Below are positions 9,492 through 23,608 of a DNA stretch of 64,000 nt, one piece after another. Below the pieces are notes generated by a model, which saw only the letters and a list, made by a program, of their open reading frames with translations, was not told the DNA's origin and ran no database searches. The position numbers and the translations under genes were made by a program. This stretch comes from Drosophila miranda (Eukaryota > Arthropoda > Insecta > Diptera > Drosophilidae): the NCBI RefSeq assembly GCF_003369915.1, contig NC_046673.1, positions 23,489,718 through 23,553,717 of the forward strand, written 5' to 3'. Numbering within the stretch: the first letter of the stretch is position 1; each line of letters starts with the position of its first letter.

Positions 9492-9635
9492 TGCATGATT
9501 TTTCGTGAAAAATCATCACTTATTAAGTGCATGATATTTAGGTAAAAATCATCACCTATAAGATGCATGATTTTTAGGTAAAAATCATCGCTTATTATGT
9601 GCATGATCTTTAGGCAAAAATCATGCATTTAATAA
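9492..9635. repeat. Four 36-bp hairpin repeats, LINE copy 2
   Basis: Same four-copy 36-bp array as at 5594. Confidence 0.85.
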
Positions 9636-9856
9636 GCGATGATTTAGGCCTTTTCATCAGCGAGCGAGACCGGTCGTGTTTTTTCTTAACAGTCTGAAAA
9701 GTGACTTTTTCCAAGCAACAAAGGCTTAATTAAAAGTGATTGTAAAAATTGGATCATTGTTTATTTCATACAAATCTTCATCAATATATAAATTATTCCT
9801 CTTTTCATTTCCCAAAGGAGAGGTAAGTCTTTGGCAATCTGGTTAAACCAGCAAGT

Positions 9857-11076
9857 ATGGCGGACGCCGGTCACTCGGTGTCTGCCAAATTGAAACCCCC
9901 TGATCAGGTGGCAAAAAGCAGCAAAATTCAAACCCAAAAAACAATAGCAAAAAACTTCAGTGCTTTGTGTTCAAGTGTGAAAGAGGACATATGCGACAGC
10001 TTGACTAACGAAAAGTACCCAGCAAAAAAGATGCGCAAGGAACAAAAAAGCGACAACACCAATACAGACATAAATAACAAAATGCTGATATACGATGACA
10101 GTAAGAAAATGGTGGAGGCTTCTGACGGTGTGACCGTTCACAATTCTCACACAAATGCCATAAATGGTTTTACTGGAAATACTGAAATGACTAAAACACT
10201 GAATAAAAATACTAATCCGATTATAAACCCATCAAATGTAGGTATCGAAAGAGAAACAGTGTTGTATAGTGAGTGCCACATCGGCACCAAAACACCAAAA
10301 ATGGCTTATTCTTTTTTGAAAAAATAAGACACCTTAAAATCAAAGGAATTAAAGAAATCGTAGCTCTTGCGCCTACACTATACAAGATTTATTTTAAGGT
10401 TTTCAGCGAAGCAAATGATTTAGTTTTAAATGAGGAGTTAAAAAAAATGAATTTAGTGGTATTTATACCAAAAGACTATGTGGAATCCTATGGAGTAATT
10501 AAAGGGGTGCCCCTCGGTTTTTCTGAGAATGAAATTATGGATAATATTACTTCTAACATAAAAATTAAGTCAATTGAAAGATTAGCAAGAAGGCAGAAAA
10601 TTACAACCGATGACAACAACGAAACATTCAAGCTCATACCATTAGAAACAGTCAAAATTGGTTTTGAGGGTTCAGACATCCCAGAAAAGGTATCTCTTTT
10701 TGGGATATGTGGGATGAAAGTAAGCATATATGTTCCCAGAGTAAGGCAATGTTATAATTGTGGCAGACTTGGTCACACTTCGACCAGAAGCAAATCAGCT
10801 AGGAGGTGCTATAAATGCGGAGTCGAGGAGTGCACTGGTCTCAAGTGTATCCTTTGCAATGGGAAAAATCACTCAGCTAGGGACAGACTGATGTGCCCAG
10901 TATGGGAAAAGGAGATGGACATTAACAAAATAATGACAATCAAAAAAATCGCGCGTAAGGAAGTGCTTAGCACTTACTCAATCCATCAAAACTTTTCGCT
11001 GTTAGATAATTATGAAAAAAACTCAGAATCTGGAATCACTGTCCCAGAGACCACAGTGTTCCGGAGGGGCCCTTAA
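9857..11076 (+). pseudogene. LINE ORF1, copy 2, frameshifted
   Basis: Same frame shift between the N-terminal 156 codons and the remainder as in the other copies. The C-terminal frame (to 11076) contains CYNCGRLGHTSTRSKS, where the last Cys of knuckle 1 is Ser, then CYKCGVEECTGLKC and CILCNGKNHSARDRLMC. The three knuckles follow the CX2CX4(H/C) pattern of I/jockey ORF1 proteins that bind nucleic acid. Confidence 0.82.
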
Positions 11077-11498
11077 TAACGATGCAGAATTCACCAGCAT
11101 GGGTGGCGGCTGCCGCCTTCGCAACCGCCGCAACCCTTCCAGGTAACACGCGCAGCGCGGATGCTAAAAACGGAAAATCAGGAGCCCGTGATTCAAAACA
11201 ACCGCACTTGAAAACGCTCAACTCTGTCCAACAACGCCTTGCGCCCTGAAATCGTATGCAAAATTCAATTTTGTTTTGGAGAAAGAAGAGCATGAAGATG
11301 GAAGACAGAAAGTTGAACTAAAAGACCATCCTATACCCCCCAAGTAGATGCACCTAAAGGTGTTACGTTTCATTGAAAAAGTTAATTAAATTTCGGTTTT
11401 TATTTGTATTTTTGTGATTTTTTTGTTTGTTTCTCGAATGTTTTCTGTAATTCTAATTTTTCTTGTGACGGCAAGGTATGCACACACATATACATACC

Positions 11499-12650
11499 TT
11501 GCCGTAATGTATGTATATGTGTGTGTGTATGGGAATGGGCTATGGGCAGCACACATACATATATATGTACTAGAGATGGGCAAGGACTGAAATAGTTTGG
11601 CACGACTCATCGTGGCACTGAAGTAAAAAGTTCCAGCACGCACTAACCCGCACCGTTAAAATATTCAAAGCACGGTTCAACACGTTTTTCATAATTTATT
11701 TGAACACATGTATGTCCGCTCATTATATTCATATATATGTTTTATTAAACAAAATAAGCATATAAAGCATTAAAATAAAATAAAATCCGACCCCATAGCC
11801 GAATTTCCCGAAGGGATTGCGTGCGACTACCATGAGAAAATCGATCGCTCTAAATATTATACCAACACTATGGTCAAGCGTTGGGGAGGTGCTGGCAAAA
11901 ACAAATCTTTCGAATAAATCGCTCTATTTTCCATTGGAATTTTAAGTCTACCGTGGTCAAATGCCGTGATTGAACGGGTATTCAGTCAAATGAATATCGT
12001 TAAGATCAAACTTAATATTAAATATATGGTTTGTTTTAGAAATATTTACTTGTTTGATGTATACGACTAGAATTCTTTTGAAATTTAACGAATATGGATT
12101 GCGCTGTCATACCAAATGTTGCCACAACCACCAATCACCGGGAAATATTTAAATTCAACACGTTCCAGCGATAAATATACCGATTCGAGTAATAGCGAAT
12201 TAGATGAAATAATAACACAATTAGAAATCTATATATCTATTTGTAGCTTGTTCTAGCTTGTATTTTTGTAAGATATAGCATATTTTGACGCTCAGAATCT
12301 GGAATCACTGTCCCAGAGACCACAGTGTTCCGGAGGGGCCCTTAATAACGATGCAGAATTCACCAGCCTGGGTGGCGGCTGCCGCCGTCGCAACCGTCGC
12401 AACCGCCGCAACCGGCGCCGCCAGATAATAATTTTATTTCAATTTAAGCAAATACTTCCGACATGGCCGTAGCACTCTGCTAAAGAATGCCATTAGTATT
12501 AGAAAAATAACAATAAGTAAGAGGAAAAGGAAGTGGTCCGAGCAGGTCAAAAATATGGATATAATGGACCGAGAGCGCTTGGTGCCGGCCTTTTTATAGG
12601 AAAAGCAGCAGTCGGCGACGTAGCCACGTCAAAATGGCAGAGCCTCTGCT
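11499..12650 (+). repeat. Array unit 7: short hAT module + cassette I
   Basis: Exactly 1152 bp. First of a run of short units; the shared deletion junction is near 11785 and the 9-bp tract ends in GGCGCCGCC. Confidence 0.9.
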
Positions 12651-13802
12651 TTGCCGTAATGTATGTATATGTGTGTGTGTATGGGAATGGGCTATGGGCA
12701 GCACACATACATATATATGTACTAGAGATGGGCAAGGACTGAAATAGTTTGGCACGACTCATCGTGGCACTGAAGTAAAAAGTTCCAGCACGCACTAACC
12801 CGCACCGTTAAAATATTCAAAGCACGGTTCAACACGTTTTTCATAATTTATTTGAACACATGTATGTCCGCTCATTATATTCATATATATGTTTTATTAA
12901 ACAAAATAAGCATATAAAGCATTAAAATAAAATAAAATCCGACCCCATAGCCGAATTTCCCGAAGGGATTGCGTGCGACTACCATGAGAAAATCGATCGC
13001 TCTAAATATTATACCAACACTATGGTCAAGCGTTGGGGAGGTGCTGGCAAAAACAAATCTTTCGAATAAATCGCTCTATTTTCCATTGGAATTTTAAGTC
13101 TACCGTGGTCAAATGCCGTGATTGAACGGGTATTCAGTCAAATGAATATCGTTAAGATCAAACTTAATATTAAATATATGGTTTGTTTTAGAAATATTTA
13201 CTTGTTTGATGTATACGACTAGAATTCTTTTGAAATTTAACGAATATGGATTGCGCTGTCATACCAAATGTTGCCACAACCACCAATCACCGGGAAATAT
13301 TTAAATTCAACACGTTCCAGCGATAAATATACCGATTCGAGTAATAGCGAATTAGATGAAATAATAACACAATTAGAAATCTATATATCTATTTGTAGCT
13401 TGTTCTAGCTTGTATTTTTGTAAGATATAGCATATTTTGACGCTCAGAATCTGGAATCACTGTCCCAGAGACCACAGTGTTCCGGAGGGGCCCTTAATAA
13501 CGATGCAGAATTCACCAGCCTGGGTGGCGGCTGCCGCCGTCGCAACCGTCGCAACCGCCGCAACCGGCGCCGCCAGATAATAATTTTATTTCAATTTAAG
13601 CAAATACTTCCGACATGGCCGTAGCACTCTGCTAAAGAATGCCATTAGTATTAGAAAAATAACAATAAGTAAGAGGAAAAGGAAGTGGTCCGAGCAGGTC
13701 AAAAATATGGATATAATGGACCGAGAGCGCTTGGTGCCGGCCTTTTTATAGGAAAAGCAGCAGTCGGCGACGTAGCCACGTCAAAATGGCAGAGCCTCTG
13801 CT
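12651..13802 (+). repeat. Array unit 8: short hAT module + cassette I
   Basis: 1152 bp, nearly identical to units 7 and 9. Shares with them the GTAGCCACG and AATGGCAGAG variants in cassette I. Confidence 0.9.
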
Positions 13803-14954
13803 TTGCCGTAATGTATGTATATGTGTGTGTGTATGGGAATGGGCTATGGGCAGCACACATACATATATATGTACTAGAGATGGGCAAGGACTGAAATAGT
13901 TTGGCACGACTCATCGTGGCACTGAAGTAAAAAGTTCCAGCACGCACTAACCCGCACCGTTAAAATATTCAAAGCACGGTTCAACACGTTTTTCATGATT
14001 TATTTGAACACATGTATGTCCGCTCATTATATTCATATATATGTTTTATTAAACAAAATAAGCATATAAAGCATTAAAATAAAATAAAATCCGACCCCAT
14101 AGCCGAATTTCCCGAAGGGATTGCGTGCGACTACCATGAGAAAATCGATCGCTCTAAATATTATACCAACACTATGGTCAAGCGTTGGGGAGGTGCTGGC
14201 AAAAACAAATCTTTCGAATAAACCGCTCTATTTTCCATTGGAATTTTAAGTCTACCGTGGTCAAATGCCGTGATTGAACGGGTATTCAGTCAAATGAATA
14301 TCGTTAAGATCAAACTTAATATTAAATATATGGTTTGTTTTAGAACTATTTACTTGTTTGATGTATACGACTAGAATTCTTTTGAAATTTAACGAATATG
14401 GATTGCGCTGTCATACCAAATGTTGCCACAACCACCAATCACCGGGAAATATTTAAATTCAACACGTTCCAGCGATAAATATACCGATTCGAGTAATAGC
14501 GAATTAGATGAAATAATAACACAATTAGAAATCTATATATCTATTTGTAGCTTGTTCTAGCTTGTATTTTTGTAAGATATAGCATATTTTGACGCTCAGA
14601 ATCTGGAATCACTGTCCCAGAGACCACAGTGTTCCGGAGGGGCCCTTAATAACGATGCAGAATTCACCAGCCTGGGTGGCGGCTGCCGCCGTCGCAACCG
14701 CCGCAACCGTCGCAACCGCCGCAACCAGAAAATAATTTTATTTCAATTTAAGCAAATATTTCCGACATGGCCGTAGCACTCTGCTAAAGAATGCCATTAG
14801 TATTAGAAAAATAACAATAAGTAAGAGGAAAAGGAAGTGGTCCGAGCAGGTCAAAAATATGGATATAATGGACCGAGAGCGCTTGGTGCCGGCCTTTTTA
14901 TAGGAAAAGCAGCAGTCGGCGACGTAGCCACGTCAAAATGGCAGAGCCTCTGCT
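13803..14954 (+). repeat. Array unit 9: short hAT module + cassette I
   Basis: 1152 bp. The 9-bp tract differs from units 7-8 (four repeats and no GGCGCCGCC end), yet the total length is unchanged. Confidence 0.9.
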
Positions 14955-16115
14955 TTGCCGTAATGTATGTATATGTGTGTGTGTATGGGAATGGGCTATG
15001 GGCAGCACACATACATATATATGTACTAGAGATGGGCAAGGACTGAAATAGTTTGGCACGACTCATCGTGGCACTGAAGTAAAAAGTTCCAGCACGCACT
15101 AACCCGCACCGTTAAAATATTCAAAGCACGGTTCAACACGTTTTTCATGATTTATTTGAACACATGTATGTCCGCTCATTATATTCATATATATGTTTTA
15201 TTAAACAAAATAAGCATATAAAGCATTAAAATAAAATAAAATCCGACCCCATAGCCGAATTTCCCGAAGGGATTGCGTGCGACTACCATGAGAAAATCGA
15301 TCGCTCTAAATATTATACCAACACTATGGTCAAGCGTTGGGGAGGTGCTGGCAAAAACAAATCTTTCGAATAAACCGCTCTATTTTCCATTGGAATTTTA
15401 AGTCTACCGTGGTCAAATGCCGTGATTGAACGGGTATTCAGTCAAATGAATATCGTTAAGATCAAACTTAATATTAAATATATGGTTTGTTTTAGAAATA
15501 TTTACTTGTTTGATGTATACGACTAGAATTCTTTTGAAATTTAACGAATATGGATTGCGCTGTCATACAAAATGTTGCCACAACCACCAATCACCGGGAA
15601 ATATTTAAATTCAACACGTTCCAGCGATAAATATACCGATTCGAGTAATAGCGAATTAGATGAAATAATAACACAATTAGAAATCTATATATCTATTTGT
15701 AGCTTGTTCTAGCTTGTATTTTTGTAAGATATAGCATATTTTGACGCTCAGAATCTGGAATCACTGTCCCAGAGACCACAGTGTTCCGGAGGGGCCCTTA
15801 ATAACGATGCAGAATTCACCAGCCTGGGTGGCGGCTGCCGCCGTCGCAACCGTCGCAATCGCCGCAACCGCCGCAACCGGCGCCGCCAGATAATAATTTT
15901 ATTTCAATTTAAGCAAATACTTCCGACATGGCCGTAGCACTCTGCTAAAGAATGCCATTAGTATTAGAAAAATAACAATAAGTAAGAGGAAAAGGAAGTG
16001 GTCCGAGCAGGTCAAAAATATGGATATAATGGACCGAGAGCGCTTGGTGCCGGCCTTTTTATAGGAAAAGCAGCAGTCGGCGACGTAGCCGCGTCAAAAT
16101 GGCGGAGCCTCTGCT
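14955..16115 (+). repeat. Array unit 10: short hAT module + cassette I
   Basis: 1161 bp: one extra 9-bp repeat compared with units 7-9, showing single-repeat slippage between neighbours. Confidence 0.9.
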
Positions 16116-17471
16116 TTGCCGTAATGTATGTATATGTGTGTGTGTATGGGAATGGGCTATGGGCAGCACACATACATATATATGTACTAGAGATGGGCAA
16201 GGACTGAAATAGTTTGGCACGACTCATCGTGGCACTGAAGTAAAAAGTTCCAGCACGCACTAACCCGCACCGTTAAAATATTCAAAGCACGGTTCAACAC
16301 GTTTTTCATGATTTATTTGAACACATGTATGTCCGCTCATTATATTCATATATATGTTTTATTAAACAAAATAAGCATATAAAGCATTAAAATAAAATGA
16401 TTTTACTGATATATAAATATTTAAATTTTATGCAGCCATTAATCCTTCTTCTGCTGCGTTTGTTTTGTTTACAAGGGGAGGCGCGCTTTATACAATTTTA
16501 CAATGAATCCGACGGAATTACTTGATTCTTCCATTGAATCAGACGAGGATAAGATTCGAAAGAGCTACGATCATGAGGACTTGAAAACATTCCTGGCCAA
16601 ATCGACTATAAAGGATTACTTTCAACGTGCACTGCAAATATCAGATTACTATCAGCTGCTAAGCTAGTTGCAGGCGACTTTGTCCAGATATGTTTGGGCA
16701 GATTTTGATCTGGAAGAGAAGCTTGATTTATATATTCTGGCCATAATGATGATGACATACGAACAGGATAATTTTATAGTCATTAATAAACGCTTCACGC
16801 TGTTAGATACTGTCTCCAATTTAGTATCTATTCTTTATCCAGACCAGATTGATTTTATTGCCAATGGCTTGTATAAGAACTTTGTGCAAGGCGTGGGAGC
16901 CAAGCGTTTGGAAAATTTCTTGAATATGCAGGCGGCCTTTCCCCGTTTAATGCTCTCATCTGGATCTGGCAGTGACATTGCCCTGGCCCTGCTTCTGACC
17001 ATCTTGAGCAGATACACCAAAGTCCCAGCAAGACTGCAAATTACTGGAAATGCGCGTAATGCATTCGAAATGGCAAAGTTGGTCAGCTGGCAGCAGCTGG
17101 CGAACTCTGATCAATACCATGACATGTTCATTCTGATGCGCTCGTTTTTCCTCGTCATAAATATGTGGATTAATCGTCACGAGTTTCTCGAAAGTGATCT
17201 TGGAGAGAAAATGCGCACATACTTCCTAACCGTGTGCAAGGTATTGTGTAAAAAAACCGACATCGAATCAGACTTTGCCATGACGCTGGAGCGATTCATT
17301 GCTCTCTGCGTTGTACGTGCAGCAAGGATACATGAACCCTAATGGTCCCTAATGCTAAGAGATTACCATAAGTGTATTTTTTTTTATTTGTCGGTCCATA
17401 TGGAGAATATCCAAGGGGCTGAGTACCAATCCAGCTGCAGATGCATCCGCAATAAATGTTTTTATAAAATT

Positions 17472-17504
<33 letters not shown>

Positions 17505-18564
17505 TTTGCTTCAACATTTTGGTGAAAATGGATGTGTGTAACATCCAGAAGGAATCGTTTCCGACCCCATAGCCGAATTTCCCGAAGGGATTGCGTGCGA
17601 CTACCATGAGAAAATCGATCGCTCTAAATATTATACCAACACTATGGTCAAGCGTTGGGGAGGTGCTGGCAAAAACAAATCTTTCGAATAAACCGCTCTA
17701 TTTTCCATTGGAATTTTAAGTCTACCGTGGTCAAATGCCGTGATTGAACGGGTATTCAGTCAAATGAATATCGTTAAGATCAAACTTAATATTAAATATA
17801 TGGTTTGTTTTAGAAATATTTACTTGTTTGATGTATACGACTAGAATTCTTTTGAAATTTAACGAATATGGATTGCGCTGTCATACCAAATGTTGCCACA
17901 ACCACCAATCACCGGGAAATATTTAAATTCAACACGTTCCAGCGATAAATATACCGATTCGAGTAATAGCGAATTAGATGAAATAATAACACAATTAGAA
18001 ATCTATATATCTATTTGTAGCTTGTTCTAGCTTGTATTTTTGTAAGATATAGCATATTTTGACGCTCAGAATCTGGAATCACTGTCCCAGAGACCACAGT
18101 GTTCCGGAGGGGCCCTTAATAACGATGCAGAATTCACCAGCCTGGGTGGCGGCTGCCGCCGTCGCAACCGCCGCAACCCTTCCAGGTAACACGCGCAGCG
18201 CGGATGCTAAAAACGGAAAATCAGGAGCCCGTGATTAAAAACAACCGCACTTGAAAACGCTCAACTCTGTCCAACAACGCCTTGCTCCCTGAAATCGTAT
18301 CAAAATTCAATTTTGTTTTTTAGAAAGAAGAGCATGAAGATGGAAGAGAGAAAGTTGAACTAAAAGACCATCCTATACCCCCCAAGTAGATGCAAATTGT
18401 TAATGCATTTTATACCCCCCTAAAGGTGTTACGTTTCATTGAAAAAGTTAATTAAATTTCGGTTTTTATTTGTATTTTTGTGATTTTTTTGTTTGTTTCT
18501 CGATTGTTTTCTGTAATTCTAATTTTTCTTGTGACGGCAAGGTATGCACACACATATACATACC
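16116..18564 (+). repeat. Array unit 11: retrogene-bearing hAT module + cassette II
   Basis: 2449 bp. Carries retrogene copy 2, which has an in-frame stop. After the poly-A the usual ATTTGTATACCCGATACTC segment is missing (near 17517). Confidence 0.9.
16503..17342 (+). pseudogene. Retrogene copy 2 (in-frame stop)
   Basis: Same 279-codon gene. TAG at 16665-16667 (codon 55) stops the frame early; the remaining 224 codons stay open. A neighbouring Cys-to-Tyr change and Asp for Glu in QIDFIANG are also private. The AATAAA signal is present and is followed by a short A/T-interrupted poly-A run near 17468-17501. Probably dead unless a downstream Met is used. Confidence 0.8.
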
Positions 18565-20027
18565 TTGCCGTAATGTATGTATATGTGTGTGTGTATGGGA
18601 ATGGGCTATGGGCAGCACACATACATATATATGTACTAGAGATGGGCAAGGACTGAAATAGTTTGGCACGACTCATCGTGGCACTGAAGTAAAAAGTTCC
18701 AGCACGCACTAACCCGCACCGTTAAAATATTCAAAGCACGGTTCAACACGTTTTTCATGATTTATTTGAACACATGTATGTCCGCTCATTATATTCATAT
18801 ATATTTTTTATTAAACAAAATAAGCATATAAAGCATTTAAATAAAATGATTTTACTGATATATAAATATTTAAATTTTATGCAGCCATTAATAATTTTTC
18901 TTCAACATTTGTATACCCGATACTCAAAATGAGTATGGGGAAATATTAGATTTTTGGTGAAAATGGATGTGTGTATTATCCAGAAGGAATCGTTTCCGAC
19001 CCCATAACCGAATTTCCCGAAGGGATTGCGTGCGACTACCATGAGAAAATCGATCGCTCTAAATATTATACCAACACTATGGTCAAGCGTTGGGGAGGTG
19101 CTGGCAAAAACAAATCTTTCGAATAAACCGCTCTATTTTCCATTGGAATTTTAAGTCTACCGTGGTCAAATGCCGTGATTGAACGGGTATTCAGTCAAAT
19201 GAATATCGTTAAGATCAAACTTAATATTAAATATATGGTTTGTTTTAGAAATATTTACTTGTTTGATGTATACGACTAGAATTCTTTTGAAATTTAACGA
19301 ATATGGATTGCGCTGTCATACCAAATGTTGCCACAACCACCAATCACCGGGAAATATTTAAATTCAACACGTTCCAGCGATAAATATACCGATTCGAGTA
19401 ATAGCGAATTAGATGAAATAATAACACAATTAGAAATCTATATATCTATTTGTAGCTTGTTCTAGCTTGTATTTTTGTAAGATATAGCATATTTTGACGC
19501 TCAGAATCTGGAATCACTGTCCCAGAGACCACAGTGTTCCGGAGGGGCCCTTAATAACGATGCAGAATTCACCAGCCTGGGTGGCGGCTGCCGCCGTCGC
19601 AACCGCCGCAACCGTCGCAACCGTCGCAACCGCCGCAACCCTTCCAGGTAACACGCGCAGCGCGGATGCTAAAAACGGAAAATCAGGAGCCCGTGATTCA
19701 AAACAACCGCACTTGAAAACGCTCAACTCTGTCCAACAACGCCTTGCGCCCTGAAATCGTATGCAAAATTCAATTTTGTTTTGGAGAAAGAAGAGCATGA
19801 AGATGGAAGAGAGAAAGTTTAACTAAAAGACCATCCTATACCCCCCAAGTAGATGCAAATTGTTAATGCATTTTTTACCCCCCTAAAGGTGTTACGTTTC
19901 ATTGAAAAAGTTAATTAAATTTCGGTTTTTATTTGTATTTTTGTGATTTTTTTGTTTGTTTCTCGAATGTTTTCTGTAATTCTAATTTTTCTTGTGACGG
20001 CAAGGTATGCACACACATATACATACC
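18565..20027 (+). repeat. Array unit 12: empty-site hAT module + cassette II
   Basis: 1463 bp. Empty retrogene site near 18890; four 9-bp repeats precede cassette II. Confidence 0.9.
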
Positions 20028-21330
20028 TTGCCGTAATGTATGTATATGTGTGTGTGTATGGGAATGGGCTATGGGCAGCACACATACATATATATGTACT
20101 AGAGATGGGCAAGGACTGAAATAGTTTGGCACGACTCATCGTGGCACTGAAGTAAAAAGTTCCAGCACGCACTAACCCGCACCGTTAAAATATTCAAAGC
20201 ACGGTTCAACACGTTTTTCATGATTTATTTGAACACATGTATGTCCGCTCATTATATTCATATATATTTTTTATTAAACAAAATAAGCATATAAAGCATT
20301 AAAATAAAATGATTTTACTGATATATAAATATTTAAATTTTATGCAGCCATTAATAATTTTTCTTCAACATTTGTATACCCGATACTCAAAATGAGTATG
20401 GGGAAATATTAGATTTTTGGTGAAAATGGATGTGTGTAATATCCAGAAGGAATCGTTTCCGACCCAATAGCCGAATTTCCCGAAGGGATTGCGTGCGACT
20501 ACCATGAGAAAATCGATCGCTCTAAATATTATACCAACACTATGGTCAAGCGTTGGGGAGGTGCTGGCAAAAACAAATCTTTCGAATAAACCGCTCTATT
20601 TTCCATTGGAATTTTAAGTCTACCGTGGTCAAATGCCGTGATTGAACGGGTATTCAGTCAAATGAATATCGTTAAGATCAAACTTAATATTAAATATATG
20701 GTTTGTTTTAGAAATATTTACTTGTTTGATGTATACGACTAGAATTCTTTTGAAATTTAACGAATATGGATTGCGCTGTCATACCAAATGTTGCCACAAC
20801 CACCAATCACCAGGAAATATTTAAATTCAACACGTTCCAGCGATAAATATACGGATTCGAGTAATAGCGAATTAGATGAAATAATAACACAATTAAAAAT
20901 CTATATATCTATTTGTAGCTTGTTCTAGCTTGTATTTTTGTAAGATATAGCATATTTTGACGCTCAGAATCTGGAATCACTGTCCCAGAGACCACAGTGT
21001 TCCGGAGGGGCCCTTAATAACGATGCAGAATTCACCAGCCTGGGTGGCGGCTGCCGCCGTCGCAACCGCCGCAACCGTCGCAACCGCCGCAACCGGCGCC
21101 GCCAGATAATAATTTTATTTCAATTTAAGCAAATACTTCCGACATGGCCGTAGCACTCTGCTAAAGAATGCCATTAGTATTAGAAAAATAACAATAAGTA
21201 AGAGGAAAAGGAAGTGGTCCGAGCAGGTCAAAAATATGGATATAATGGACCGAGAGCGCTTGGTGCCGGCCTTTTTATAGGAAAAGCAGCAGTCGGCGAC
21301 GTAGCCGCGTCAAAAGGCGGAGCCTCTGCT
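20028..21330 (+). repeat. Array unit 13: empty-site hAT module + cassette I
   Basis: 1303 bp. First member of the second higher-order repeat (20028-25128). Cassette I lacks one base in the AATGGCGG motif (CAAAAGGCGG near 21312). Confidence 0.9.
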
Positions 21331-21740
21331 TTGCCGTAATGTATGTATATGTGTGTGTGTATGGGAATGGCCCTGCAGTACCAGCAGTGAGCGATGACGA
21401 ATGTCATCTACAATGTCATCGAGGCGTTGACGCCAGCCAAATCGAACCCTTTGTTTTTTCTTTTGTTTCTTTCTTTTCCGCGCGTGCCGAACGTAATTCG
21501 GTTCTGCCGACCGTGCGCAGTAGCAGAGAACTTCGTTTTATCTTTTCGTCTTCTTTGCGCCTGCGTCGACAGAACTTTTTTGCTTTGTTCTTTGCTATTT
21601 GCAATCGTCCCACGGAGTTTTAATAAGTGAAAATAAGTAATCTGTGATTATTATTATTATCAGGTAAGTGCAGTTTTTAAATAATTAATAATATGTGTTG
21701 TACGCGTGTTAAATAAAAAATTATTTCAGCGGCGGTGAAG

Positions 21741-21860
21741 ATGAAAATACCCGACGAGCCAGCAGAAAAAGTGATTCGGAAGGCTATTCACAACATTAAG
21801 AATAGTCATTTTCAGAAGACCTCAAGAGAAAAAAAATACAAAGCAGACAATAATGAATAA
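21741..21860 (+). CDS. 39-codon small ORF, LINE module copy 3
   Basis: Same peptide and context as at 5415; stop TAA. Confidence 0.38.
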   Translation: MKIPDEPAEKVIRKAIHNIKNSHFQKTSREKKYKADNNE

Positions 21861-21919
21861 TAATAAATAAAAATAATTGGAAAAATAAACAATTACAATG
21901 TATTACTTTTTATATTAAA

Positions 21920-22063
21920 TGCATGATTTTTCGTGAAAAATCATCACTTATTAAGTGCATGATATTTAGGTAAAAATCATCACCTATAAGATGCATGATT
22001 TTTAGGTAAAAATCATCGCTTATTATGTGCATGATCTTTAGGCAAAAATCATGCATTTAATAA
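21920..22063. repeat. Four 36-bp hairpin repeats, LINE copy 3
   Basis: Same array as at 5594. Confidence 0.85.
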
Positions 22064-22284
22064 GCGATGATTTAGGCCTTTTCATCAGCGAGCGAGACCG
22101 GTCGTGTTTTTTCTTAACAGTCTGAAAAGTGACTTTTTCCAAGCAACAAAGGCTTAATTAAAAGTGATTGTAAAAATTGGATCATTGTTTATTTCATACA
22201 AATCTTCATCAATATATAAATTATTCCTCTTTTCATTTCCCAAAGGAGAGGTAAGTCTTTGGCAATCTGGTTAAACCAGCAAGT

Positions 22285-23504
22285 ATGGCGGACGCCGGTC
22301 ACTCGGTGTCTGCCAAATTGAAACCCCCTGATCAGGTGGCAAAAAGCAGCAAAATTCAAACCCAAAAAACAATAGCAAAAAACTTCAGTGCTTTGTGTTC
22401 AAGTGTGAAAGAGGACATATGCGACAGCTTGACTAACGAAAAGTACCCAGCAAAAAAGATGCGCAAGGAACAAAAAAGCGACAACACCAATACAGACATA
22501 AATAACAAAATGCTGATATACGATGACAGTAAGAAAATGGTGGAGGCTTCTGACGGTGTGACCGTTCACAATTCTCACACAAATGCCATAAATGGTTTTA
22601 CTGGAAATACTGAAATGACTAAAACACTGAATAAAAATACTAATCCGATTATAAACCCATCAAATGTAGGTATCGAAAGAGAAACAGTGTTGTATAGTGA
22701 GTGCCACATCGGCACCAAAACACCAAAAATGGCTTATTCTTTTTTGAAAAAATAAGACACCTTAAAATCAAAGGAATTAAAGAAATCGTAGCTCTTGCGC
22801 CCACACTATACAAGATTTATTTTAAGGTTTTCAGCGAAGCAAATGATTTAGTTTTAAATGAGGAGTTAAAAAAAATGAATTTAGTGGTATTTATACCAAA
22901 AGACTATGTGGAATCCTATGGAGTAATTAAAGGGGTGCCCCTCGGTTTTTCTGAGAATGAAATTATGGATAATATTACTTCTAACATAAAAATTAAGTCA
23001 ATTGAAAGATTAGCAAGAAGGCAGAAAATTACAACCGATGACAACAACGAAACATTCAAGCTCATAACATTAGAAACAGTCAAAATTGGTTTTGAGGGTT
23101 CAGACATCCCAGAAAAGGTATCTCTTTTTGGGATATGTGGGATGAAAGTAAGCATATATGTTCCCAGAGTAAGGCAATGTTATAATTGTGGCAGACTTGG
23201 TCACACTTCGACCAGATGCAAATCAGCTAGGAGGTGCTATAAATGCGGAGTCGAGGAGTGCACTGGTCTCAAGTGTATCCTTTGCAATGGGAAAAATCAC
23301 TCAGCTAGGGACAGACTGATGTGCCCAGTATGGGAAAAGGAGATGGACATTAACAAAATAATGACAATCAAAAAAATCGCGCGTAAGGAAGTGCTTAGCA
23401 CTTACTCAATCCATCAAAACTTTTCGCTGTTAGATAATTATGAAAAAAACTCAGAATCTGGAATCACTGTCCCAGAGACCACAGTGTTCCGGAGGGGCCC
23501 TTAA
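22285..23504 (+). pseudogene. LINE ORF1, copy 3, frameshifted (knuckles intact)
   Basis: Best-preserved C-terminal half. Knuckle 1 is CYNCGRLGHTSTRC (CX2CX4HX4C), knuckle 2 CYKCGVEECTGLKC (CX2CX4CX4C) and knuckle 3 CILCNGKNHSARDRLMC. It still carries the frameshift common to all four copies, so the protein was already broken before the module was amplified. Confidence 0.83.
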
Positions 23505-23545
23505 TAACGATGCAGAATTCACCAGCCTGGGTGGCGGCTGCCGCC

Positions 23546-23608
23546 GTCGCAACTGCCGCAACCGCCGCAACCGTCGCAACCGTCGCAACCGTCGCAACCG
23601 CCGCAACC
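23546..23608. repeat. 9-bp minisatellite, 7 copies (unit 14)
   Basis: Seven repeats, the first a CGCAACT variant, followed by cassette II. In one frame it encodes alternating Ala-Thr/Val-Ala, in another Arg-Arg-Asn, but no conserved gene is associated. Confidence 0.88.

Larger units (their letters stand above)
8903..11498 (+). repeat. Array unit 6: LINE module (copy 2) + cassette II
   Basis: 2596 bp. LINE module 8943-11021. Its cassette II has lost about 25 bp after CCCCCCAAGTAGATGCA (near 11353) compared with the other copies. Confidence 0.9.
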